Assembly: GCA_015521115.1 (NCBI GenBank)
Contig: WAOT01000017.1
Coordinates: forward strand, 1-37,416
DNA: 37,416 nucleotides
Direction of reading: 5' to 3'
From: Desulfurococcales archaeon
GTDB lineage: Archaea > Thermoproteota > Thermoprotei_A > Sulfolobales > Acidilobaceae
Part shown: piece by piece, positions 8,144-15,315 of the stretch
Numbering within the stretch: the stretch's first letter is position 1
Layout: every line of letters begins with the position of its first letter
Position numbers and translations under genes: made by a program
The notes under the pieces: model-generated
What the model was told of the DNA's origin: nothing
Seen by the model: the letters and a program-made list of their open reading frames with translations, nothing else
Database searches by the model: none

Positions 8144-8545
8144 TTGGGTGTATGGCCTGGGTTATTAGGAGCTAACACACCCGTGATCCCGACGTTTGAG
8201 AACGTGGCGAGCCTCATACACTTCCTAGCCGCCCTCCTCTTTTGCACTATTGGGTGCGGGAGGAGGTTTTTCACTTACTATACCATATATCAGTTTATAA
8301 CAACTATTGTGAAAACAATGCTTATACCCGGGGAGTCAGTGCAGGACTGGACGTGGGACATAGTAGGGGATCTCGAGGAATACCTTGCGGGGATGGGTAC
8401 CGCTCTCCTAATAGGTATTAGTGGTAAGATGTCCGGTTGGAGGCATAGTGGTAGGATTTGCAGTCATAGGGGGCTGCTCTCCCTGTTCAGCTTGCTCATG
8501 ATAGTATGGGCCTTGGTTCTATTGAGATACATTGGGGCCTTTTAG
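8144..8545 (+). CDS. Small multi-pass membrane protein of unknown function
   Basis: A 133-residue hydrophobic protein with about four membrane segments (near 20-40, 42-60, 79-96 and 110-130) and a short acidic stretch before the third. I recognise no family. Support for coding: GGTGAG 6 bases before the TTG at 8144, a TATA-like TTTTTTACC near 8092-8100, and good spacing to both. Its stop overlaps the end of the convergent gene by 4 bases. It could be a small sensor or a transporter-associated membrane subunit, but nothing in the sequence decides this. Confidence 0.55.
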   Translation: MGVWPGLLGANTPVIPTFENVASLIHFLAALLFCTIGCGRRFFTYYTIYQFITTIVKTMLIPGESVQDWTWDIVGDLEEYLAGMGTALLIGISGKMSGWRHSGRICSHRGLLSLFSLLMIVWALVLLRYIGAF

Positions 8546-9057
8546 AGTATTAGTTTCGCATCCCTGGGAGGCTTCCAGGCGATCTTCTCGAGCCCCACAA
8601 CCCCCTCGGCCATGCCGAGTAGGCCGGCGTGAACGATGCTGTTAGTACTCCCTAGGATAACCCTGAACTTCGCATGCTCCACGCTGGGATCGTCCTCCCC
8701 GCACTCCAAGAGCCCCCTGTAGAGGGCGGCAGGGGGTGCTAGGAGGAGTACCGCTAGGTCGAGTCCTGTGCTGACACCGTAGAGGGCTGCGAGGTAGGCG
8801 AAGAGATCCTCTGGGAACTCATCTATCGTCTTCTCCAGCTCCCTCATCTCCCCAGCCTCCCTCAGGAACCTGGCGAAGGCCGACCTGTACTCTACAAAGG
8901 AGAAGACAGCGTCTTGGAGCGTTTCTACTACAAGTTTGAACATGCCCCTACTCATACGCTTATATAGCTTCCTACAAGACTCCCTCACGAGCTTGTAGGC
9001 CTCCTCAAGCCTCGACTCCCCATTACTCTTCCCCGTCTCCCCGTTCTCCCCTGCCAA
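8542..9057 (-). CDS. Hypothetical helical protein
   Basis: 171 residues, acidic and rich in leucine and alanine. The N-terminal 18 residues (MAGENGETGKSNGESRLEE) look disordered. Residues 20-90 are amphipathic helices with many Arg/Lys/Glu, and a hydrophobic stretch at about 96-116 (LDLAVLLLAPPAALYRGLL) may be buried or membrane-associated. I recognise no family. The start is TTG at 9057, with GGAGGAT about 10 bases upstream and CTTTAG near 9110-9118 as a possible TATA box. Codon use is normal for the window. Confidence 0.6.
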   Translation of the reverse strand: MAGENGETGKSNGESRLEEAYKLVRESCRKLYKRMSRGMFKLVVETLQDAVFSFVEYRSAFARFLREAGEMRELEKTIDEFPEDLFAYLAALYGVSTGLDLAVLLLAPPAALYRGLLECGEDDPSVEHAKFRVILGSTNSIVHAGLLGMAEGVVGLEKIAWKPPRDAKLIL

Positions 9058-9216
9058 TCCGGTGCCATCCTCCTCTACAAAGTCTCTAGATAGTGAGTGT
9101 GGGGTGGGAGGCTAAAGTGTAGAGTGTCCCTCCCATCCCACCGTCCCACCAGCTTGCCCATACAGGGCCACCCTAAGACCCCCCACCGACAACCCTCCCG
9201 CAACGTATAAGACGTG

Positions 9217-9224
9217 TTTAAAAC
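9217..9224 (+). promoter_or_regulatory. TATA box for the 59-residue gene
   Basis: TTTAAAAC predicts transcription starting near 9246, just upstream of the GGTGAT ribosome-binding site and the ATG at 9262. Confidence 0.5.
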
Positions 9225-9261
9225 CTTCGGATGGCCTAGTAGGGGTGGGGTGATAAGAGAA

Positions 9262-9441
9262 ATGAACGGGATATATGCAAACATAAGGAGAGTGCTGGGT
9301 AGGATGCAGAGGTCGGCTGTTAGGCCGGCCATGAATATAGACCTGCCGGCAGACCCAGTAGAGGCTGAGAGGAGTAAGAGGGAGAAAGAGAGGGTATACG
9401 CCAAGTACGGCTACCTACTCTTCATTAACCCCTACCACTAG
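9262..9441 (+). CDS. Small basic protein next to a radical SAM maturase
   Basis: A 59-residue protein (MNGIYANIRRVLGR... ending LLFINPYH). The ATG at 9262 is preferred over upstream GTG codons because GGTGAT, an exact match to the archaeal anti-Shine-Dalgarno, ends 7 bases before it. The first half is basic and the second half is a charged helix with four tyrosines towards the end (VYAKYGYLLFINPYH). It ends 23 bases from the convergent end of the radical SAM/SPASM gene. I recognise no family. It may be an unrelated small DNA- or RNA-binding protein, or a peptide substrate of the neighbouring enzyme; the latter is speculation from position. Confidence 0.55.
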   Translation: MNGIYANIRRVLGRMQRSAVRPAMNIDLPADPVEAERSKREKERVYAKYGYLLFINPYH

Positions 9442-9464
9442 ACACCCATTAACTAATAGGTTTT

Positions 9465-10982
9465 TTACGCGGTCTTGGGCGTCCACTTCTTAACAACCCT
9501 AATCTTATGTTTACCGGTGATCTCCTCCCAGACCTTCTTGTTGAGTATACAGCCGGGGTCGGGGCCTAGCGGGTCTCCTGTGTATGAGTAGGCCCTTGCC
9601 CTGCAGCCCCCGCATATGTACTTGTAGGGACACTTACCGCAGAAGCCCTTCAGCTTCTCCCTGTCGCGGAGCTGCTGTAGGAGCGGGCTGTTCTCCCAGA
9701 TGTCCCAGAAGGTCTTCTCCCTCAGGTTGCCGACCTTTACCGGGAAGAACACGCATGGCGTCACATCGCCGTTCGGCTGTATAGCGGCATAGATCCTGCC
9801 GGCACCGCAGCCTCCGATGAACTCTGCGAGCGCTTTGACGATCTTGTCGTTGCCCATGTAGAAGTGTGTTGGTGCCACCTCCTCGTTACCGCTTAGCTGT
9901 AGGGCCACTCTACCATACTGTGGCGCAGTGCTGGCTATCTCGATCTTCCTCTTCTTATGCTCCCTGTATAGGAGCCTGAGGATCTCCTCCCTCTCCTCGG
10001 GGGATAGGTCTATCCAGGCGTTCTCCTCACCCCTACCTACGGGTACGAAGTTGAAGACTATCACCCTCTGCACTCCGATACTCTCTGCAAGGTCTAGTAT
10101 GTCTAGGATCTCGTCCTTGTTCACCTTCGTAATGGTAACAGCAAGCCCATTGCTCACACCAAGCTTAACAGCGTTCTCCAACGCCTTAACAGCCCTCTCC
10201 CAGCTCCCCTTCACCCCACGGAACCTGTCATGAACCTCCGGTTTCGCACTGTCAACGCTCACCTCAACATAGCGGAGCCCCGCCTCGACCGCCTTCTTAA
10301 GGTAGTCCATGTTAGCAAACCTCCACCCGTTGGTAGCAACAGCGACGTAGATGCCCCTATCTGCCAGCTCCCTCACTATCCTGAGGAAGTGCGGGTGTAT
10401 TGTCGGCTCACCACCACTTAGCGCTACGGCAGCGACACCCGCCCTGTCCAGCTGATCCACGACGTTTAGCTTCTCCTCGAGAGTGAGCTCGTCGGGAGTA
10501 GGCTTATCAGCCCTCTGGTAGCAGTGGATGCACCTTAGGTTGCACATGTTGGTGAAGTTCCACACTATCAGGAAGGGGGCTGGTAGCCTTTGGGGGACTG
10601 TGACCCCGTACATTGCTAGGCCTCTAAAGACTAGGGCTATACCCCTCCTAACAGCGGGATCCCTCAGGGCCTGCCTAGCCTTCTCCCAGTCCCCCCTGAG
10701 TATCTTAACTCCCGCCCTGACTGTAGCCCTCATGAGGAGGGAGGCAAACCTAGCCCCCAGAGGGCATGACACGCTCTCCCCTGCTAGCTGGCTAAGGGCG
10801 TGGTAAACTACCGCGGCCCTTACACTCCTACCACCATAATCGCACTCGACCTCCCGTGCCGCGCCACGGAGGAGTGCTCGAACGACTGGGTTGCCGAAGA
10901 GTAGGCGTACACCGGCAAGCATGTGGCCTAGCCCGCCCTTCCCCTCCTTCCCGTCCATGGGCGGGAGCCTCTCGTCCACCAT
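9465..10982 (-). CDS. Radical SAM/SPASM-domain oxidoreductase (maturase type)
   Basis: A 505-residue iron-sulfur enzyme that should generate a 5'-deoxyadenosyl radical. Residues 1-130 are a helical N-terminal extension. The radical SAM barrel follows with CNLRCIHC (cysteines 147, 151, 154) and the SAM-binding SGGEP (189-193). The SPASM domain binding auxiliary clusters has cysteines 392, 410, 448, 451, 457, 460 and 478. SPASM enzymes modify peptides or proteins or assist cofactor assembly. The tungstate transporter just upstream on the same strand suggests a link to tungsten enzymes, as proposed for tungsten-cofactor oxidoreductase maturases, but no such oxidoreductase lies in the window. The ATG at 10982 has GGTGA 6 bases upstream. 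Confidence 0.85.
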   Translation of the reverse strand: MVDERLPPMDGKEGKGGLGHMLAGVRLLFGNPVVRALLRGAAREVECDYGGRSVRAAVVYHALSQLAGESVSCPLGARFASLLMRATVRAGVKILRGDWEKARQALRDPAVRRGIALVFRGLAMYGVTVPQRLPAPFLIVWNFTNMCNLRCIHCYQRADKPTPDELTLEEKLNVVDQLDRAGVAAVALSGGEPTIHPHFLRIVRELADRGIYVAVATNGWRFANMDYLKKAVEAGLRYVEVSVDSAKPEVHDRFRGVKGSWERAVKALENAVKLGVSNGLAVTITKVNKDEILDILDLAESIGVQRVIVFNFVPVGRGEENAWIDLSPEEREEILRLLYREHKKRKIEIASTAPQYGRVALQLSGNEEVAPTHFYMGNDKIVKALAEFIGGCGAGRIYAAIQPNGDVTPCVFFPVKVGNLREKTFWDIWENSPLLQQLRDREKLKGFCGKCPYKYICGGCRARAYSYTGDPLGPDPGCILNKKVWEEITGKHKIRVVKKWTPKTA

Positions 10983-11167
10983 ATCCCTTCACCCACATGA
11001 TTATAGGGCGGATTGAAATAGATACATGCTCTTGTAGATCCCTACAGGTTTGTCACATGGCAAAGTGTAGATGTTGAGGCAGCCCCTCTCCGGGCATGTT
11101 TGACTAGAGGTGTAGGAACCCTTCCCAAAGTCTAATCACAGGGTGATCTCTAATCCTAAGCTGTGCT

Positions 11168-11884
11168 TCAATGGTCGGGTAAGCCTTCCTGTAGGGTGAG
11201 CCCCCTCGCGATATCCTCTACTGATCCTTCCATAATTATGCGGCCCTCCTCAAGGTAAATGGCATGTGAGGCTAGCTGTGTGAGTGTAAGTGTGTCGTGT
11301 GACGCTATCGCTATTGTGACACCATTCCTCACAAGCTCCTTAACCGTTTTTATAATTATTGGTCTTCTAATATGGTCTACATTGGCAAGTGGCTCGTCAA
11401 GGAGGAGTGCCTCAGGCATGAGAACTAGTGCGCGGGCGATCGCCACAAGGTGCCTCTGCCCAGTGCTGAGAGCCTTAGCTCTCTCCTTTAGTATATTATC
11501 GATGCCAAGGGATCTAGCAGTCTCGACAGCTAGACGAACAGCCTCTTTCTTAGGCATACCCCTGAGGCGGAGGGGGAGGGTTATGTTATCTAAAACCGTT
11601 CCGCGTAGCATTGGCGGCTTCTCATGGACGTATACAACCCTCCTCCTCACATGCACTACTGAGCCGTCCCTCCAGGGGTCTACCCCCATAATCTTGACTC
11701 TACCCTTCACGGGCTTGAGGAGTGCAGCCGCCATCTTTAGTAGTGTCGTCTTCCCCGCAGCGTTAGGCCCCATCACTCCTGTTATTCTACCCGGTTTGAA
11801 TGTGACGGTTACACCCTGGAGGGCTTCTCTGTCCTGCCCGGGGTACCTGTAGTGGACGTTTTCTAGCTTAATCTCTACTCCCAC
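11168..11884 (-). CDS. tupC: Tungstate/molybdate-type ABC transporter, ATP-binding protein
   Basis: A 238-residue ABC ATPase with Walker A GPNAAGKTT (39-47), signature LSTGQ (139-143), Walker B ALLLDEP (159-165), and the switch histidine in ASHD. The Q-loop position reads YVHEKPPML, with no clear glutamine, which is unusual. The GTG start at 11884 overlaps the end of the permease gene by 10 bases, so the two are coupled. It powers the Tup-type importer encoded directly upstream. The C-terminal regulatory TOBE/Mop domain of ModC is absent, as in TupC. Confidence 0.85.
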   Translation of the reverse strand: MGVEIKLENVHYRYPGQDREALQGVTVTFKPGRITGVMGPNAAGKTTLLKMAAALLKPVKGRVKIMGVDPWRDGSVVHVRRRVVYVHEKPPMLRGTVLDNITLPLRLRGMPKKEAVRLAVETARSLGIDNILKERAKALSTGQRHLVAIARALVLMPEALLLDEPLANVDHIRRPIIIKTVKELVRNGVTIAIASHDTLTLTQLASHAIYLEEGRIIMEGSVEDIARGLTLQEGLPDH

Positions 11885-12507
11885 TCCCTCCTCACCGCCC
11901 TAGCTAGTATTGAGAATGTTACCGTTATGGCTAGCAGTATTAGGCCCAAGGTTATCGCCTTATCATACTCGCCCATGCTTGTGTAGAGGGCTATACTAGT
12001 CGTCATAGTTCTAGTCAGTCCTGCTATGTTTCCTCCCACAATTAGTGCCACACCGAGTTCCCCTATTGCACGGCTGAACCCCATGATAACAGATGATGTT
12101 AGCCCTGGTAGGCTCTCACTCAGCACAAGTCTCGCCGCTTGACTACTTGTTGCTCCGAGGGTTGCGGCGAGCTCCCACAGCTCCCTCGACTTCTCGGAGA
12201 GAACCCTGTAGGAGACGGCTACTAGTAGGGGTGTGATTAGGAGTGCTTCCCCAATTACTATTGCCTGTGGAGTGTAGAGGAGGCCGAGCCATCCTAGTGG
12301 CCCCTGCCTGCTCAGTAGGGCGTATAGTAGGAGGCCTACTAGGACGGTTGGGATTCCGACTAGCGCCTCAAAGGCGTAGACTAGTGGTGTCAGCCTCCTG
12401 TGGGTTGAGGCGTGATATGCTAGGGGTATGCTCCAGGCTGTTGCTATCAGTGTTGCGCTCCCACTAATTATTATACTCCTGGCAACTATGCTTGGAAGCG
12501 AGTCCAT
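11875..12507 (-). CDS. tupB: Tungstate-type ABC transporter permease
   Basis: A 210-residue membrane protein with five or six transmembrane helices and the cytoplasmic coupling loop of type I importers: LWELAATLGATSSQAARLVLSESLPG (EAA-like motif, roughly 111-135), followed by FSRAIGELGVALIVGGNI, characteristic of TupB/WtpB permeases. It lies between the binding protein (7-base gap) and the ATPase (10-base overlap) in a compact operon. The ATG at 12507 overlaps no alternative frame and has weak ribosome-binding sequence, consistent with coupling to the gene before it. Confidence 0.87.
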   Translation of the reverse strand: MDSLPSIVARSIIISGSATLIATAWSIPLAYHASTHRRLTPLVYAFEALVGIPTVLVGLLLYALLSRQGPLGWLGLLYTPQAIVIGEALLITPLLVAVSYRVLSEKSRELWELAATLGATSSQAARLVLSESLPGLTSSVIMGFSRAIGELGVALIVGGNIAGLTRTMTTSIALYTSMGEYDKAITLGLILLAITVTFSILARAVRREWE

Positions 12508-12514
12508 GGCGCCA

Positions 12515-13426
12515 CTACCCGTTCGCCAGTATTCTCCATGCCTCTTGGAGGTACTCTATTTTTCCCGCCGCTGGGTAGAAGAGGGGGTGGGGGTACTCCC
12601 CCCTTCCATACTCCGCTATTAGGCTCTGGGCCTCGCTACCGGCTAGCCATTCTATGAACTGCAAGCCATCCCCCATCTCTTCACTGGAGCACCTAGTTGA
12701 GGTGTATGCACTATAGATGTTTATTAGCTCAGTACTGTTCGTGTATAGGACTGTAAGCGTGTGGAGCCTCCCCTCGAGCTCGTATTTGAGGTATGTACCG
12801 ATATCGCTCAGCGTGTACGCCCCCTTCTCATCCGCTATCACCAGCGTCTCCCCCATGCCCTGGCCCGTCTCGAGATACCAGTCCTTACCGTGTGGGTCTA
12901 GGCCTGTCATGTTCCAGATCATGAGCTCCCTCACGTTGGTTCCACTCCTATCTCCCCTGCTGACGAAAAGCGCCCGCCCCTCCTCCCCCGCGATATATAT
13001 TTTTCTGAACGCTTCCACAGCGTTTGAGGCGTCCCTAACACCCGCTGGGTCGTCTTTCGGGCCCAGTATGACGAAGTAGTTGTAGGCGAATATTACGTGA
13101 TTGGATATGTAGCCCTCCTCTAAATACCTCTTCTCAAGGCTGGGTGCGTGCACTAGGACTATGCAGGCGTCCCCCCTTGCAGCTCTCTCTAACGCTTCGC
13201 CGCTCCCTACCGCTATGTAGTCGATAACCACGTTTGGATGAGAGGCCTCATAGTGGTGGGATAGGTAGTCGAGTAGGCCTGTAGCGTAAAGGCTGGTCGT
13301 GGTTGCTGCCCTCAGCCTCGTGGCGCTACTACCATATAGTTGAGTGTATACTATTGATAATATTACCGCTACCACTATTAGTGACACTATTACGAAGAGT
13401 ATGGCCTTTCTACCTGTTATCCCCAT
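12515..13426 (-). CDS. tupA: Tungstate-type ABC transporter substrate-binding protein
   Basis: A 303-residue extracytoplasmic oxyanion-binding protein anchored by a hydrophobic N-terminal helix (8-28). After it comes the Tup/Wtp signature TTTSLYATGLLDYL (42-55), then VGSGEALERAARGDA (73-87) and LVHAP (91-95), which line the oxyanion site, and later SRGDRSGTN and YTLSDIGTY segments. These mark TupA-type tungstate binding more than ModA molybdate binding. It is the first gene of the operon and diverges from the primase-like gene across about 90 bases containing AT-rich elements (13461-13500). Selectivity for tungstate over molybdate is inferred from family resemblance. Confidence 0.87.
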   Translation of the reverse strand: MGITGRKAILFVIVSLIVVAVILSIVYTQLYGSSATRLRAATTTSLYATGLLDYLSHHYEASHPNVVIDYIAVGSGEALERAARGDACIVLVHAPSLEKRYLEEGYISNHVIFAYNYFVILGPKDDPAGVRDASNAVEAFRKIYIAGEEGRALFVSRGDRSGTNVRELMIWNMTGLDPHGKDWYLETGQGMGETLVIADEKGAYTLSDIGTYLKYELEGRLHTLTVLYTNSTELINIYSAYTSTRCSSEEMGDGLQFIEWLAGSEAQSLIAEYGRGEYPHPLFYPAAGKIEYLQEAWRILANG

Positions 13427-13516
13427 GCCTCAACGCCCTGGAGCGGTGATAGGGTGGTGTACCAAAAATAATACGATTATGAGTATAACACAGCATTCTG
13501 AGGGTGCGGGTTTAGG

Positions 13517-14995
13517 ATGACTAACAGAGTGAGACCGGAGGCTTACTATAGTAGGGAGTGGGTTAGAGAGGAGATCGCAGGCTTTCTACGTGGTAGGTGG
13601 GCTGCATACACCAGGGGAGACCTCTGGGTCAGGTGGGTTGAGGGGGATAGGCCGCTTAAGATCTCCTCACCCGGTGAGGTGTGGGAGGCGGTATCGAAGG
13701 GTGGGGCTAGGAGCTTCTACGGGACAATTGAGGTTTTCAAGAGGTTGGAGGATAGGGCTGACATTGAGTGGGGGTACCTCGAGAACGTGGTGGGGGCTGA
13801 TGGGTTCATTGATATCGATATAGTCCGGGAAGACCAGGTGGGGGCTGCATGGGAGTACGCTATCCGGGCCGCTAAGGTGTTGGTCGAGTGGTTCAAGCTC
13901 CACGGGGTAAGGGAGGGCCTCTACATCCTATGGAGTGGAGCCGGGGTGCATGTAAGGCTCCACAGGGCCTCAATAGATCCGTTCAAGGCGGGCCTTGACC
14001 CGGTTCAGGCCATGTACGTGTTGATGGAGTATGCCTTGAGAGAGAACCTCGACCGGCTGAGGGCCATAGCGGAGGCCAGCCAGGGCCTGGTCAAGGTTGA
14101 GAACGTCATCGGTAGGAAGCGCCTCTTCACAGCCCCACTTAGCCTGCATAGGATCTTAGACATGGCGGCTATCCCCCTAGACGTTGAGGATCTCAGGGGG
14201 TTCACGCCGAAGTGGGCTGACCCGGAGAACCCCCGCTATACTCCAGGGGTCTGGGATCGGTACAGCAGGGGGGAGGCGCAGGAGATCCTGGTGGATGCCC
14301 TTAATAAGCTGGGCCCCTCGCCCGAGAGGACTGTCATATCAGCTGGCATGACGGCTAGGAGAATTGAGAGGATGAGGAGGGCTTCTCCCAGGATCGGGAG
14401 GTTCCCCGTAATGGCCCTCCTCCAAGCGGCCAGGTACTACATCCTCAACGGTGACTTGGAAAAGGCGAAGAGCTTCGGACTAAATAGGGCAATATTCTAT
14501 GCCTGGGCGAAATACTACGGCCCGGCGAGGAGCGCGGCAGCAAGACTCCGAAGGCCGCCTCCAAAATGGGGAGGGAGGAGGGTTGAGTCAAGCAGTGTAG
14601 AGCTGAAACGGGTGCCCGGGATGAATGAGGAGGCTCCAATGAGCAGGGACGGTTGGTTCGTGATGGGAGGTGTAGAGCAGAGGCCGGAAGACTATGACCG
14701 GAACGTCGCTAGAAGGTTCGAAGAGGCCGGGATACCCTATGACCTAGCCTGGAGGGCCGCATTAGAGTACGTGTCACGCTTCCCAAGGAGTATACTACGA
14801 GACCCACAGAAGTTCTATCAACACGTCTACGAGCCGGTGAGGGATCAGTTCGTCGAGAGAGTCCTAGGCCTCTCAAAACCTACACGAATAGCGTTCAAAC
14901 AACCCCCAGGTGTGAATCGTATGGGACAGAAGGAGAGGAGGATTGAGAAGAAGCAGAGGACGCTGCTTGAGTGGTTCAGGGAAGACGGGGAATAG
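13517..14995 (+). CDS. Archaeo-eukaryotic primase-like protein with C-terminal PIP box
   Basis: A 492-residue protein with the three catalytic motifs of the archaeo-eukaryotic primase (AEP) superfamily: FIDIDI (97-102) with metal-binding D99/D101, the nucleotide-binding SGAGVH (140-145), and a late PLSLHRILDMAAIPLD segment (207-222) where D222 would be the third acidic residue. A helical C-terminal region of about 150 residues follows. The extreme C terminus has QRTLLEWF (480-487), an exact fit to the PCNA-interacting consensus QxxhxxAA. I see no cysteine in the chain, so the zinc motif of PriS is missing. It is longer than PriS (about 330-350 residues) and not next to priL. It probably acts as a polymerase or primase-polymerase in repair or damage tolerance. 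The start is ATG at 13517. Confidence 0.75.
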   Translation: MTNRVRPEAYYSREWVREEIAGFLRGRWAAYTRGDLWVRWVEGDRPLKISSPGEVWEAVSKGGARSFYGTIEVFKRLEDRADIEWGYLENVVGADGFIDIDIVREDQVGAAWEYAIRAAKVLVEWFKLHGVREGLYILWSGAGVHVRLHRASIDPFKAGLDPVQAMYVLMEYALRENLDRLRAIAEASQGLVKVENVIGRKRLFTAPLSLHRILDMAAIPLDVEDLRGFTPKWADPENPRYTPGVWDRYSRGEAQEILVDALNKLGPSPERTVISAGMTARRIERMRRASPRIGRFPVMALLQAARYYILNGDLEKAKSFGLNRAIFYAWAKYYGPARSAAARLRRPPPKWGGRRVESSSVELKRVPGMNEEAPMSRDGWFVMGGVEQRPEDYDRNVARRFEEAGIPYDLAWRAALEYVSRFPRSILRDPQKFYQHVYEPVRDQFVERVLGLSKPTRIAFKQPPGVNRMGQKERRIEKKQRTLLEWFREDGE

Positions 14996-15018
14996 TCTCA
15001 ACTAAGAGGCCCGGAACG

Positions 15019-15026
15019 TATATATA
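15019..15026 (+). promoter_or_regulatory. TATA box for the small ORF / structured leader
   Basis: GTATATATAG is a strong archaeal TATA match. It predicts transcription starting near 15048, giving a leader of about 60 nucleotides before the GTG at 15109. Confidence 0.5.
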
Positions 15027-15069
15027 GTAGTACAAACACTCCAATAGACCCTGCAATCGGGGGGTGCCC

Positions 15070-15090
15070 GGGGGGATCACTAGTCCCCCC
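15070..15090 (+). promoter_or_regulatory. Leader hairpin upstream of the small ORF
   Basis: GGGGGGA (15070-15076) pairs exactly with TCCCCCC (15084-15090) around a 7-base loop. It lies in the predicted leader, just before the GAGGTG ribosome-binding site (15094-15099), so it could control translation or be part of a structured RNA. Confidence 0.45.
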
Positions 15091-15108
15091 AGAGAGGTGC
15101 ATAATGGG

Positions 15109-15225
15109 GTGTATGTAAAGGGCCAGTACGGATGGCTGAGGGAGAAGAACCCAGTTCTACGCAGGGAAAACCCCGTAAAGGCTGAGTTAAAGATTAGATA
15201 CGAGAGAGCTGCCCAAGGGGATTAG
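15109..15225 (+). CDS. Small basic protein, 38 residues, short ORF
   Basis: The frame GTG-TAT-GTA-AAG starts at 15109 and stops with TAG at 15223-15225, giving a 38-residue basic protein (VYVKGQYGWLREKNPVLR, then ENPVKAELKIRYERAAQGD). GAGGTG lies 9 bases before the GTG, a TATA box sits at 15019-15026, and codon choice (AGG/AGA, AAG, GAG) matches neighbouring genes, so it looks translated. The size and charge resemble small ribosomal or nucleic-acid-binding proteins, but I recognise no family. The stop codon falls in the loop of the downstream hairpin. An RNA gene with two strong hairpins is the main alternative. Confidence 0.5.
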   Translation: MYVKGQYGWLREKNPVLRRENPVKAELKIRYERAAQGD

Positions 15226-15270
15226 CCCTTGGGCACTCCTTCGCCCAGCATCCACCCAATTTTTTCTTTT
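15211..15270 (+). terminator. Hairpin plus T-tract terminator over the small ORF's stop
   Basis: GCCCAAGGG (15211-15219) pairs perfectly with CCCTTGGGC (15226-15234); the six-base loop GATTAG contains the stop codon of the small ORF. A T-rich tract (about 15260-15270) follows 25 bases later, as in archaeal poly-T termination. The combination probably ends this transcript before the next gene. Confidence 0.5.
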
Positions 15271-15315
15271 ATGTAATTTTGAACTATTAATACCGGTATT
15301 GTCAGGTGGCAGATA

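Noticed and set aside
11259-11852. Plus-strand ORF of 197 codons opposite the ABC ATPase
   Set aside because: The real gene on minus has all ABC motifs; the plus frame is a shadow with no signal for translation.
15045-15240. Pure non-coding RNA gene
   Set aside because: Two hairpins and a T-tract fit an RNA, but the internal frame has a ribosome-binding site and native codon use, so a small CDS is the better first call. I kept RNA as the alternative.
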